Position numbers and translations under genes: made by a program. DNA of 64,000 nt from Pontibaca methylaminivorans (GTDB lineage Bacteria > Pseudomonadota > Alphaproteobacteria > Rhodobacterales > Rhodobacteraceae): positions 124,001 to 188,000 of the forward strand of contig NZ_FTPS01000001.1 of assembly GCF_900156525.1 (NCBI RefSeq), read 5' to 3'. The first letter of the stretch is position 1. Every line of letters begins with the position of its first letter. Positions 37,758 to 47,237 of this stretch are shown here, in pieces. Under the pieces are notes generated by a model. The model was not told where the DNA came from and did not search any database. It saw only the letters and a program-made list of their open reading frames with translations.

Positions 37758-40700
37758 GTGAAGAAATATGGTCTCGGCATGCCCGGCTGGATGGCCGTGC
37801 TGGTTTTCGTGTTGTCGGGTGCGGCGGCCCAGGCGCAGGATCTGACGCTCAACATCAGCGATACCGGCTTCGACCCGGTGCCGGCGGGCGGTACGATCGA
37901 ATATTCCGTGCGCCTCCAGAACGGCGGCAACAGCCGCTCGGCCGCGGATGTGCTGACTTTCGCGATTCCCGCGGGTGCGGCCTACTGGGGCGCGGCGGGC
38001 GACCTCGAGGGCTGTTCACCGGCGCCGGTCCTGCAGGGGCCGGCCAGTGTCAGTTGCCCGGTTCCCGAACTTGCACCGCGTGCCGAACTGCGGGGCACCG
38101 TTCATCTGGCCCCGGCCGAGGCGGGGGTCACCACGTTCGGCGGCACGATCGGAACCACCACCATCACCGAGGATACGACCGTTACCACCGGTGCCGATCT
38201 CGGGCTCGATTTCGATGCGCCGGCCGATATCCGCGCCGGAGAGTTTCTGACCTTCGCGGCCGTCATCACCAATAACGGGCCTTACCCGAGCGAGGGCACG
38301 CGCCTCACGGTGCCGCTGCCGCCGGCGCTGTCCAGCGACGTCACGCTCCCGTCCGGCTGCGCGATCAGCGGCAACGAGATCACCTGCGACATCGCCGGGC
38401 CGATCGCGGTCGGGAACGATGTGCGGCTTGAATTCACGACCCAGATCCTGACCGCCGACGCCTCGAGCGTCTCGGTCGCCGGTTCACTGTCCAGTTCGCA
38501 GCCGGCCGATTCCGATCTCAGCAATGACGAGAACGCCTTCGTGATCGCCATCAGCCCGGGCACCGACGTGCGGCTTGGCAAGGCGCGCGCGCCTTCGGGG
38601 CTGCTCTATGTCGGGCAGCCGGTGACCTTCACGCTGAGCCCCGATTTCGTTGGCGATGCACCGCTTGATGCCCAGATCACCGACGATCTGCCCGCGAATT
38701 ACGAATTCACAAGTGTCAGCCCGTCGGGGGCCGGCTGGATCTGCAATGACACGAACCCCGTTGGCTGCAGTTATTCCGCGACCGCGCCCGATCCGGCCGG
38801 TTTCCGCGCCCCGATCACCATAACCGCCGTGCCGATCAGTGAGAGCCCGGCCGGTGCGCCGGTCGTGAACACCGCGGTGATCGCGTCGAGCCTTGATCTG
38901 GTGGCGGACAACAACAGCGCCTCGGATGGGGGCGCCGATATCGTCCTGCCGACGACCGATCTCGTGGCCGAGAAATCCGGCCCGGCCCACGGGCTCGTGA
39001 CGGTCGGCAACGAATACGACTGGCGGATCGGCACGCGCAACGACGGCAACATCGGTTTCACCGGCCGCCTTGTGCTGACCGACCGCCTGCCGGAGGGGTT
39101 GCGGGCCACTGCGATCGGGGCGCCTGCGGGCTGGGCCTGCGCGCCGGGGGTGCCGCTGAACGGCCCGGCTGAAATCCGCTGCGAGACCGACAATTACGCC
39201 GCGACGCCGCTGCCGGTCGGCGGCCAGACGCCGCGCATCACCATCACCACCGAAGTGCTGGCCGAGGGCCGGCTCGACAATGAATTGCAGGTCGGCTTCA
39301 CCGACGAGACCTATCCCGACCGCGACATGAGCAACAACAGCATCACCCGCGGTGTGACCTCGGGTGACGGCACCACCGTTGGCATCGCCGATCTTGTGCT
39401 GGTCAAGACGGTTGCCGATCCGGGACCCCATGTGGCGGGAGAACCCGTTCGGTTCACGGTGGAGGTGAGCAACAGCGGCCCCGGAACCGCCGGGGACGTG
39501 CGTGTGCTCGACCGCCTGAGCGATCTCTACTTCGCCGATTCCACCACCACGGGCGTGACCCTCGACACGGTACCGGCCGATGCGGTCTGTACCGTCACCC
39601 GCGGCTCCGGCTTCTATAGCGACCTTGCCTGCACGATTGATGAACTGCCGGCGGGGGAAACGCGCAGCATCAGCTTTACCGCGCTCGCCGGCGGCAACGC
39701 CGGCACGCGCACCAACACCGCCGAGACCTATTCCACGGCGACCCCCGACCCGGATTATGCGAACAACACGGATAGCGTGACTTACGGCGTTGCGGCGCGC
39801 ACCGATGTCACCGTGGCCAAGACCGCATCTCATGCCGCCGGAAGCGACGTTCAGGCCGGGCAGCGGCTGCGTTATATCCTTTCGGCCAGCGTTCCCGCGA
39901 ACGGGCTGTCGTCGGCTGAAGATGTGATCGTGACCGACCGGCTTCCGGCGGGGCTCAAGTTCGTTTCCGCGACGCCGTCGCAGGGGGTCTGCGACGACCC
40001 CGGCGCCACGCTCATCGACGGCTACCTGACCAGCAGCGTGACCGAGCTCCGCTGCAACCTCGGCACCATCACCAACGGCAATACCCAGTCGGTCGAGATC
40101 GTGGTGGCGCCGACGACGCAGCTCGTTTCGCAGGAGATCGAGAACCGGGTCGGGGTCGAGACCTCGACGCCCGAGATCGACGACACCAACAATGCCGACG
40201 CGATCACCCACCGCGTCACGGCGCCCGCGCTCGACCTCATCACCAACAAGACCGACGATCCCGACCCGCTCGAGATCAATACGCCGACGATCTATACGGT
40301 CACGGTGCGCAATGCCGGCCCGTCCGAGGCGTTCAACCTCGTGATCACCGACACGCTGCCCGACGCGGGCATGCGCTATGACGGCATTGTGGACGCGGGC
40401 GGCATGGCCTGTTCCGAGCAGGATGGCGCGGCCGTCGGCAGCATCGGCGGCAGGCTGGCCTGCACCCTGCCCAATCTCGAGGTCGGCGCCACCGCGACGC
40501 TCCGCGTGCAGATGACCGGTGTGCAGCGCGGACACTGGGTGAACCATGTCGAGGCGCGCTCGGACGAATATGGTCACGAGGCAATCACCGCGAACAACGC
40601 GGTCAGCGAGGCGACATCCGTTTTCGAGCGCTCGAACCTTGCCGTGACCAAGGCGCCCTCGCGCCCGGTGGTCGACCTGGGCGAGGAGTTCGACTGGATC

Positions 40701-43700
40701 ATCACCGTCGAGAACCGCACCGCCGCCGGGATCGGGCTGGCCGAAAACGTGGTGCTGCGCGACATGCTCCCGGCCGGGATGGTGATCAGCGATGCGGTGC
40801 AAACCAGCGGCGGCAGTTGCGACGCACCGACCGGCGGGCGCAGCCTGGTCTGCGTGCTGCCCGACATGGTCGCCGGCGAAAGCCATGTCGTGACGGTGCC
40901 GGTGCGGGTCACGTCGATCAGTGCCAACCCGCAGGACGTCGCCAACAGCGCCAGCGTCGAGACCGATTCCTTTGACGACGACGAGTCCGACGACACCGGC
41001 AGCGGCACCGTCGCCGTGCTCTCGACCGGCGTGTCCGGCACCATCTGGCGGGATTTCAACGAGGACGATCTTCGTGACGGCAATGACAGCGGCATCGGCG
41101 GCCTGACCGTCCGCCTGAGCGGCACCGACGCCTGGGGCAATCCTGTCCCCGCCCGGACCGCCACCACCGATGCGAGCGGGAACTACAGCTTTTCACTGCT
41201 GCCGCCCGGCGAATATCGCGTGAGCTATGATCTTCCGTCGGGCGACGATTTCCTCGGCGGCAGTGCCCTGCCGGGCGCGAGCGGTGCGGCGGATGGCGCA
41301 AATGCGATCCGCACCATCACCGCAGCCACGGATGCCCCCGTCGGGAACACCGATTTCACCCTGGTCCCGCAGGAGCGGATCGCGCTCGCCAAGCAGGTCG
41401 CGGCGCCCGTGGTCCAGGCGGATGGCTCCTATCTGCTGAGCTACGAGTTCCGCATCCGCAACCTGTCGCAGGAGCCGCTGCGCGATTTCGCCCTGCGCGA
41501 CGATCTGCAGGCGGGATTCGGCACCCATACCTCTGCCGCACCGGCACCGGGGCAGTTCGCCGTGACAGGGGTCAGCGGCGCGACCATGGCCGGCGCCGAC
41601 GACGATGCGATCCATCTGACGATGCCGGGGCCGCTCGCTCCCGGGGGCGATGAGCTGGTCACGCTGGTGTTGCGGGTCAATCCCGCCCTGCCGCGCGAGG
41701 CGGCGGCGCTCGACCACGTCAATGCGGCCGAGGTCACCGCAACCGGCGTCTGGTCCGGCAAGACGCCCGGTGATGCCTCGAACGACGGCACCACGCCCCG
41801 CCATGGCGACGCCTCGCCGACCGGGGCGCCGGTGACGTTCGCGCCGGCGGTCACGCTGGCCAAGGCCGCGACCCTTGAGAACGGCGGCGGTCCGGCGCGC
41901 CCCGGTGACATCGTCCGCTATGGATTTACCGTCACCAATACCGGCAATACGCCGCTTCTGAATGTCACCCTTTCCGATCCGCTGCCCGGTCTGGTCTGGG
42001 ACAGCAACCCGGTGCTCGACCGGCTGGATGTGGGGGCTGCCGACAGCACGAGCTTTGCCGCGCATTATGTGCTGACGCAGGCCGATATCGACGCGGGCGG
42101 GGTGGACAACACCGCGCGCGTCGAGGGCCGCTGGGCCGCCGACGGGGTGCCCGATCCGGTCACGACCGCGACCGGCAGCGCCGGGATCACGGCGATCGCC
42201 GAGCCGGGCCTGGACGTGGTCAAGACCGAGGTCGCGAATACGGTTCAGGATCCGACCCGCCCGGGTGACACGATCCGTTACGAATTCACCGTCAGCAACA
42301 CCGGCAACACGGTGCTCCATGATGTGGTGCTGACCGACGATCTGCCCGGAATTGCCCCCGATCCTGCCGGCAGTTTCGTCATCGGCACGCTCTCTCCGGC
42401 GGGCGAGGGGGGATCATTGGTGACCTTTCATGCCGATTACACGGTGACCCAGGACGATATCGACGCGGGCGAGGTGATCAACACCGCCCGGGCCGCCGGC
42501 ACGCATGGGCCGGGCGACACACCGATTGCGGCGGATGCACCCCCGGTCAGGACGCCTCTCGTTCCCGATCCGCTGATGCGGGTGACCAAGCTCGTCGACA
42601 CCGCCACCGTTCCGACACCGCCACGCGCGGGCGACAGCATCGGCTGGACCGTCACGATCGAGAACATCGGCAACACCAGCCTGAGCGTCGGCACCATTGC
42701 CGAATCGCTGCCGGACGCCAGCATTACCGCGCCGGGCAGCGCGCTGCTCGCGCCGGGCGAGAACACGACCGCCGCTGTCAGCCATACGCTGACGCAGGCG
42801 GACATCGACGCCGGCGAAATCGTCAACCAGGTGACGGTTTCGGGCCGGGTGCCGGGCTCCGACACGCCGTTCCGCGACACGCCCTCGGGCAATGACCCCG
42901 ACGCGCCGAACGAGGATCCGACCGTGGTTACGCTCGACCATGCGCCCGGAATTGCCCTGCTGAAAAGCGTCATCACCGATGTTTCGGGCCCGCTGATGCC
43001 CGGCGACGCGATCACCTTCGGTTTTGCGATCCGCAACACCGGAAACGTGACGCTGCACGACCTTGTCCTGAGCGACGACCTGGCGGATGTGGTGCTCGAT
43101 GACGCCGCCCTTTCCGGGCTGAGCCTTGCCCCGGATGACGAGGTCACGGTCGCGGGCAACTATTTCCTGACCGTGGCCGACATCGAGGCCGGCGGATTCG
43201 ACAACAGCGCGACCATCACCGCGAGCGACCCCGGCGGCAGTTCGGTGACGGACCTCTCCGGCACCGGTTTCGACAATGACGGCCCGACGCGGGTCGATCT
43301 GCTCCGCGCGCCGGATGTCGCGCTGATCAAGACCATCAGCGCCGCGCCCGCCGCGCCGGCCGCCGCCGGGGACCGGATCGACTACGGGTTCGAGATCCGG
43401 AACACGGGCAATGTCGAGCTGCGCGACATCGCCCTGGCCGATCTGGTCGACGATGTCGTGATCACGGGCAGCCGGAGCGCGCCGCTGCCGGTCGGCGACA
43501 GCGACAGCACGAGCTTTACCGGCAGCTATACGCTGACCCAGGATGACATCGACGCCGGTGTTTTCGCGAATACCGCGCAGGTCACGGGCCTCGGCACCGG
43601 GTCGGGCGGCGAGGCGCGGCCGGTTTCGGACATGTCCGGCACGGATGCGGACAATGACGATGCGACGCTGTTCGTGATCGACCCGTCGCCCTCGCTTTCC

Positions 43701-46700
43701 ATCACCAAGGCCGCCGATGACGGCGCGCTCGGCACCCCGCCGCGGGCCGGTGACGAGATCACCTACAGCTTTACGCTCACCAACACCGGCAACGTGACGC
43801 TGAGCAACGTGATGGTAAGCGACCCGCTGCCGGGGCTGCTGTTCGCGGAAGACACGATCACAGCCCTTGCGCCCGGAAGTTCCGGTGTGCTCACGGCGAC
43901 CTATGCCCTGACCCAGACCGATATCGAGGCCGGAGAGGTCAGGAATCGCGCGAGTGTGAGCGGCGATTACGACGATCCGGCGAGCGGCGACACGGCGAGC
44001 GCGAGCGCCGATTCGAACGAGGTCGAGGTGACGCTGCAGCAGGAGCCGGGGCTCGCCGTGGTCAAGACGGCGCAGCCGCAATGGAGCGGTGCGGCATCGC
44101 CCGGCGCCCGTATCTCTTATGAATTCACGGTGACGAACACCGGCAACGTGCGGCTTCAGGATGTGACTCTGACCGATCCGCTGCCGGGGCTTGAGACGGG
44201 CACCTGGACCCTCGGCGCGATGGAGCCCGGAGCGGAACAGGTGGTCGCGACCATCTATGAACTGACCCAGGAAGACATCGACGCGGGCGAGGTGGTCAAC
44301 CAGGCCGAGGCGAACGGGCGTTTCGGAACCACCCCGGTGAGCGACCGCTCCGGCCCCGATGCGGAGAGTAACGAGGAAACCGTCGTGCCGCTCGAACAGG
44401 CGCCGGGCCTGCTGCTGGAAAAGACGGCCGATGCCTCGGGCCTGACCGATCCGGCCGTGGTCGGCGAAGAAATCGCCTACAGCTTCGTCGTCACCAACAC
44501 CGGCAACGTGACCCTGCGCGACGTTATCGTCACCGACACGCTGCCGGGGCTCGCGCCCCAGACCCTGCCGGTCGGAGAGCTTGCCCCCGGCGCGAATGTG
44601 ACTGTCGGGCCTGCGATCTATGCGATCATGCAGGCGGACATCAACGCCGGCGCGGTGGAAAACCGCGCAAGCGTGAGCGGCACCTATGGTCCGCCCCATG
44701 ATCCGCGCTCCCACGAGGCGGCATCGCGCAGCGAAAGCGGCGTCGACGGGCCGACCGTGATCCCGGTTGCCGGCCGCCCCGGGATTGCGCTGATCAAGGA
44801 GCTTGCGCCCGGGACTGATGCCGAAAACCTGCGCCTTGGCGACGAGATCCGCTGGGTTTTCACAGTGGCGAATACCGGCAACGTGCCGCTTGGAAATGTC
44901 ACGATCACCGAAGAGATGGTCTCGGCCGTCGTCTCGGGCGGGCCGGTTGCGCTCGATGTGGGGCAGGCGGATAGCACGAGCTTTACCGCGTCGCATGTCA
45001 TCACCCAGGCCGATCTCGATGCCGGGGAGATCGAAAACCGGGCGCGGGCGCGGGGTTCCTTCGATGCCGGGCCGGGCGATCCGGCCATGGTCGAGGATAC
45101 ATCGGGCAGCACGTTCGACAATGATGAACCAACGGTCACGCCGCTTGGCCAGCGCCCGGCCATCGATCTGGTCAAGACCGCTGACACGTCAAACCTTTCG
45201 ACACCGCCGCAGGCCGGGGAGCTGATCCGATACGGATTCACCATCACCAACAGCGGCGAAGTGACCCTGAGCGGGGTGACGCTGGATGATGTGATGCCCG
45301 GGCTCGAACTCGCCGGTGCGCCGATCGCGAGCCTTGCCCCCGGCGCTTCCGATGCCACGAGCTACAGCGCGACCTATGCGCTCACGCAGGAGGATATCGA
45401 CAGCGGCGCCACGCTCGAGAACCGGGCCGAGGTGAGCGGCAGCTATACCGACCGCGACGGAAATCCGCAGCAGGTGAACGCGCTGTCGGCAACCGATGGC
45501 GGCGTGGAGGGGCCGACCACGGTCATGGTCGACCGCGCGCCGGGGCTTGAACTCGTCAAGACCGCGGATCGCTCGGGCGTCTCCGAAACGGCGCTGCCCG
45601 GCGAAACCGTCACCTATGAATTCGCGCTGACCAACACCGGCAACGTGACGCTCCATGACCTGAGCATCGACGACCCGCTGCCGGGGCTTGTCCTGCTGGG
45701 CGCGCCCATCGCGAGCCTTGCCCCGGGCGAGACCTCGCATGCGATCACCGGCACCTATGCGCTCACGCCCGAGGATATCCGCGCGGCGGAACTCGACAAC
45801 ACCGCCCGGGCACATGCGTTCTGGCGGCCCGAAGGCGCGCCGCCGGTCCCGGTCGCGAGCGATGACTCCTCGGTCACCGTGCCGCTCGGCTATCCCGAGA
45901 TCGCCCTTGATATCACGGTCGGTGAACTCCGCGATGTGAACGGTGACGGCATCATGGGGCCCGCAGACCTCGTGTTCTTCCGCTTTGAGGTGACCAACAC
46001 GGGCACCGTTCCGCTGAACGACGTGAATATCGACGGCGCGAGCCTGTCGCTGCTGCTGCCCGGGCTCCTCTGCACCCCGATCACGCTTGCCCCGGGCGAG
46101 AGCGCTTTCCTCGACTGTTCGGGCGGGGGCTATGCGATCACGCCGGCGGATGCCGGGCGCGGGCAGATCAGCCTTGCGGGCGATGCGACCGGCAGTTCGG
46201 ACGCGGGCGTCGTGGTCCGGTCGAGTTCGGCGGCGATCAGCTTTGCCGAAATCGCGCAGGGCGGCGTCACCATCGAAAAGATCGCCGGGATCGAAACGGC
46301 GATGATCGGCGATCTCGTTCCCTACACGATCACCATTCGCAATTCGGCCGGTGGAGTCGCGATCACCGCCCGGGTGGAAGACATGCTCCCCGCCGGTTTC
46401 AGCTATCGCGCGGGCTCGGCCCGGCTCGACGGGGTGCCGCTCGATGCGGTCGAAAACGGCCGCCGGCTCGGCTTCGGGCCGATCACGGTCGAACCGGGGC
46501 AGAGCCGGGCGCTCACCCTGTCGGCGCGCGTCGGCGGCTCGGTGCGGCCCGGCGCGCACGAGAACCGCGCGCGGCTGCTCAGCACGCTCACCGGGCGCGA
46601 CATCGCGCCCGAGGCCCGGGCCACGGTGCGGGTGCTCGCCGATGCGGTGCTGCAATGTGCAACCGTGCTTGGCCGCGTGTTCGACGACCCGGACCAGAAC

Positions 46701-47237
46701 GGCCACATGAGCGCCGCCGCGCAGGAACGCGGCCTGCCCGATGTGCGGCTCATCGCGCCGAACGGGCTCGCGATCCTGACCGACGAACACGGCCGTTACA
46801 GCGTGCCCTGCGCGGCGCTGCCCCGGGCGGTGGGCTCGAACTTCATGCTGAAGCTCGACGAGCGCACCCTGCCTGCGGGCTACCGGCTGACCACCGAGAA
46901 CCCGCGCGTGGTGCGGCTGACGCCCGGCATGATCACGCGGCTCGATTTCGGCGCGACACTGGCCCGCCTCGTGCGCGTCGATCTGGCCGCGAATGCCTTT
47001 GACCGAGGGCAGATCGGCGCCGGCCTCGACCAGGGCCTGCATGACCTGGTGGCCGAGATCGAGGGGAGGGCGGCGATGCTGCGCGTCACCTATGTGCTCG
47101 AAGCCGGTGAACCCGAGGCCGAGGCGCAGACGCGCCTGCGGCAGGTCGAACGCCGCCTGCGCGATCTCTGGCGCGACGCGGGCCGATACAAGCTCAACAT
47201 CGAGACCCTCGTGCAGCGGGCGGGAGAAGTGAAATGA
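37758..47237 (+). CDS. Giant secreted DUF11-repeat surface protein with SdrD-B-like domain
   Basis: A 3159-residue protein with a signal peptide (WMAVLVFVLSGAAAQAQD). About eight DUF11-type repeats fill residues 30-1090 (DRLPAGL, DTLPDAG signatures). An SdrD-B-like domain at about 1092-1205 has FNEDDLRDGNDSG, a Ca-binding-type motif. Eleven more closely related repeats span about 1365-2712. The end (from about 2965) has FDDPDQNGHM and RYSVPC, a carboxypeptidase-regulatory-like domain, then a charged helical tail. It is probably an extended filament on the cell surface or in the periplasm. No sortase or autotransporter signal is seen. Its stop overlaps the next gene by four bases, tying it to a beta-barrel partner. 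The GTG start follows CAGGAG. Confidence 0.9.
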   Translation: MKKYGLGMPGWMAVLVFVLSGAAAQAQDLTLNISDTGFDPVPAGGTIEYSVRLQNGGNSRSAADVLTFAIPAGAAYWGAAGDLEGCSPAPVLQGPASVSCPVPELAPRAELRGTVHLAPAEAGVTTFGGTIGTTTITEDTTVTTGADLGLDFDAPADIRAGEFLTFAAVITNNGPYPSEGTRLTVPLPPALSSDVTLPSGCAISGNEITCDIAGPIAVGNDVRLEFTTQILTADASSVSVAGSLSSSQPADSDLSNDENAFVIAISPGTDVRLGKARAPSGLLYVGQPVTFTLSPDFVGDAPLDAQITDDLPANYEFTSVSPSGAGWICNDTNPVGCSYSATAPDPAGFRAPITITAVPISESPAGAPVVNTAVIASSLDLVADNNSASDGGADIVLPTTDLVAEKSGPAHGLVTVGNEYDWRIGTRNDGNIGFTGRLVLTDRLPEGLRATAIGAPAGWACAPGVPLNGPAEIRCETDNYAATPLPVGGQTPRITITTEVLAEGRLDNELQVGFTDETYPDRDMSNNSITRGVTSGDGTTVGIADLVLVKTVADPGPHVAGEPVRFTVEVSNSGPGTAGDVRVLDRLSDLYFADSTTTGVTLDTVPADAVCTVTRGSGFYSDLACTIDELPAGETRSISFTALAGGNAGTRTNTAETYSTATPDPDYANNTDSVTYGVAARTDVTVAKTASHAAGSDVQAGQRLRYILSASVPANGLSSAEDVIVTDRLPAGLKFVSATPSQGVCDDPGATLIDGYLTSSVTELRCNLGTITNGNTQSVEIVVAPTTQLVSQEIENRVGVETSTPEIDDTNNADAITHRVTAPALDLITNKTDDPDPLEINTPTIYTVTVRNAGPSEAFNLVITDTLPDAGMRYDGIVDAGGMACSEQDGAAVGSIGGRLACTLPNLEVGATATLRVQMTGVQRGHWVNHVEARSDEYGHEAITANNAVSEATSVFERSNLAVTKAPSRPVVDLGEEFDWIITVENRTAAGIGLAENVVLRDMLPAGMVISDAVQTSGGSCDAPTGGRSLVCVLPDMVAGESHVVTVPVRVTSISANPQDVANSASVETDSFDDDESDDTGSGTVAVLSTGVSGTIWRDFNEDDLRDGNDSGIGGLTVRLSGTDAWGNPVPARTATTDASGNYSFSLLPPGEYRVSYDLPSGDDFLGGSALPGASGAADGANAIRTITAATDAPVGNTDFTLVPQERIALAKQVAAPVVQADGSYLLSYEFRIRNLSQEPLRDFALRDDLQAGFGTHTSAAPAPGQFAVTGVSGATMAGADDDAIHLTMPGPLAPGGDELVTLVLRVNPALPREAAALDHVNAAEVTATGVWSGKTPGDASNDGTTPRHGDASPTGAPVTFAPAVTLAKAATLENGGGPARPGDIVRYGFTVTNTGNTPLLNVTLSDPLPGLVWDSNPVLDRLDVGAADSTSFAAHYVLTQADIDAGGVDNTARVEGRWAADGVPDPVTTATGSAGITAIAEPGLDVVKTEVANTVQDPTRPGDTIRYEFTVSNTGNTVLHDVVLTDDLPGIAPDPAGSFVIGTLSPAGEGGSLVTFHADYTVTQDDIDAGEVINTARAAGTHGPGDTPIAADAPPVRTPLVPDPLMRVTKLVDTATVPTPPRAGDSIGWTVTIENIGNTSLSVGTIAESLPDASITAPGSALLAPGENTTAAVSHTLTQADIDAGEIVNQVTVSGRVPGSDTPFRDTPSGNDPDAPNEDPTVVTLDHAPGIALLKSVITDVSGPLMPGDAITFGFAIRNTGNVTLHDLVLSDDLADVVLDDAALSGLSLAPDDEVTVAGNYFLTVADIEAGGFDNSATITASDPGGSSVTDLSGTGFDNDGPTRVDLLRAPDVALIKTISAAPAAPAAAGDRIDYGFEIRNTGNVELRDIALADLVDDVVITGSRSAPLPVGDSDSTSFTGSYTLTQDDIDAGVFANTAQVTGLGTGSGGEARPVSDMSGTDADNDDATLFVIDPSPSLSITKAADDGALGTPPRAGDEITYSFTLTNTGNVTLSNVMVSDPLPGLLFAEDTITALAPGSSGVLTATYALTQTDIEAGEVRNRASVSGDYDDPASGDTASASADSNEVEVTLQQEPGLAVVKTAQPQWSGAASPGARISYEFTVTNTGNVRLQDVTLTDPLPGLETGTWTLGAMEPGAEQVVATIYELTQEDIDAGEVVNQAEANGRFGTTPVSDRSGPDAESNEETVVPLEQAPGLLLEKTADASGLTDPAVVGEEIAYSFVVTNTGNVTLRDVIVTDTLPGLAPQTLPVGELAPGANVTVGPAIYAIMQADINAGAVENRASVSGTYGPPHDPRSHEAASRSESGVDGPTVIPVAGRPGIALIKELAPGTDAENLRLGDEIRWVFTVANTGNVPLGNVTITEEMVSAVVSGGPVALDVGQADSTSFTASHVITQADLDAGEIENRARARGSFDAGPGDPAMVEDTSGSTFDNDEPTVTPLGQRPAIDLVKTADTSNLSTPPQAGELIRYGFTITNSGEVTLSGVTLDDVMPGLELAGAPIASLAPGASDATSYSATYALTQEDIDSGATLENRAEVSGSYTDRDGNPQQVNALSATDGGVEGPTTVMVDRAPGLELVKTADRSGVSETALPGETVTYEFALTNTGNVTLHDLSIDDPLPGLVLLGAPIASLAPGETSHAITGTYALTPEDIRAAELDNTARAHAFWRPEGAPPVPVASDDSSVTVPLGYPEIALDITVGELRDVNGDGIMGPADLVFFRFEVTNTGTVPLNDVNIDGASLSLLLPGLLCTPITLAPGESAFLDCSGGGYAITPADAGRGQISLAGDATGSSDAGVVVRSSSAAISFAEIAQGGVTIEKIAGIETAMIGDLVPYTITIRNSAGGVAITARVEDMLPAGFSYRAGSARLDGVPLDAVENGRRLGFGPITVEPGQSRALTLSARVGGSVRPGAHENRARLLSTLTGRDIAPEARATVRVLADAVLQCATVLGRVFDDPDQNGHMSAAAQERGLPDVRLIAPNGLAILTDEHGRYSVPCAALPRAVGSNFMLKLDERTLPAGYRLTTENPRVVRLTPGMITRLDFGATLARLVRVDLAANAFDRGQIGAGLDQGLHDLVAEIEGRAAMLRVTYVLEAGEPEAEAQTRLRQVERRLRDLWRDAGRYKLNIETLVQRAGEVK
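41850..45890 (+). repeat. Eleven tandem DUF11-type repeats coding for about 115-127 residues each
   Basis: Each unit carries TNTGN, then DPLPGL-like, then LTQADIDAG-like motifs. The LTQxDIDAG variants begin near 42072, 42447, 42789, 43168, 43531, 43909, 44262, 44626, 45001, 45382 and 45760, giving a spacing of about 342-381 bases. Recurrent DNA such as GACAGCACGAGCTTTACCG suggests duplication by recombination. Confidence 0.9.

Noticed and set aside
38484-40886. 800-codon minus-strand frame inside the giant gene, with similar frames at 42414-44996 and 45189-47258
   Set aside because: The plus frame has repeated domain motifs and a signal peptide; the minus frames are antisense shadows of the repeats.
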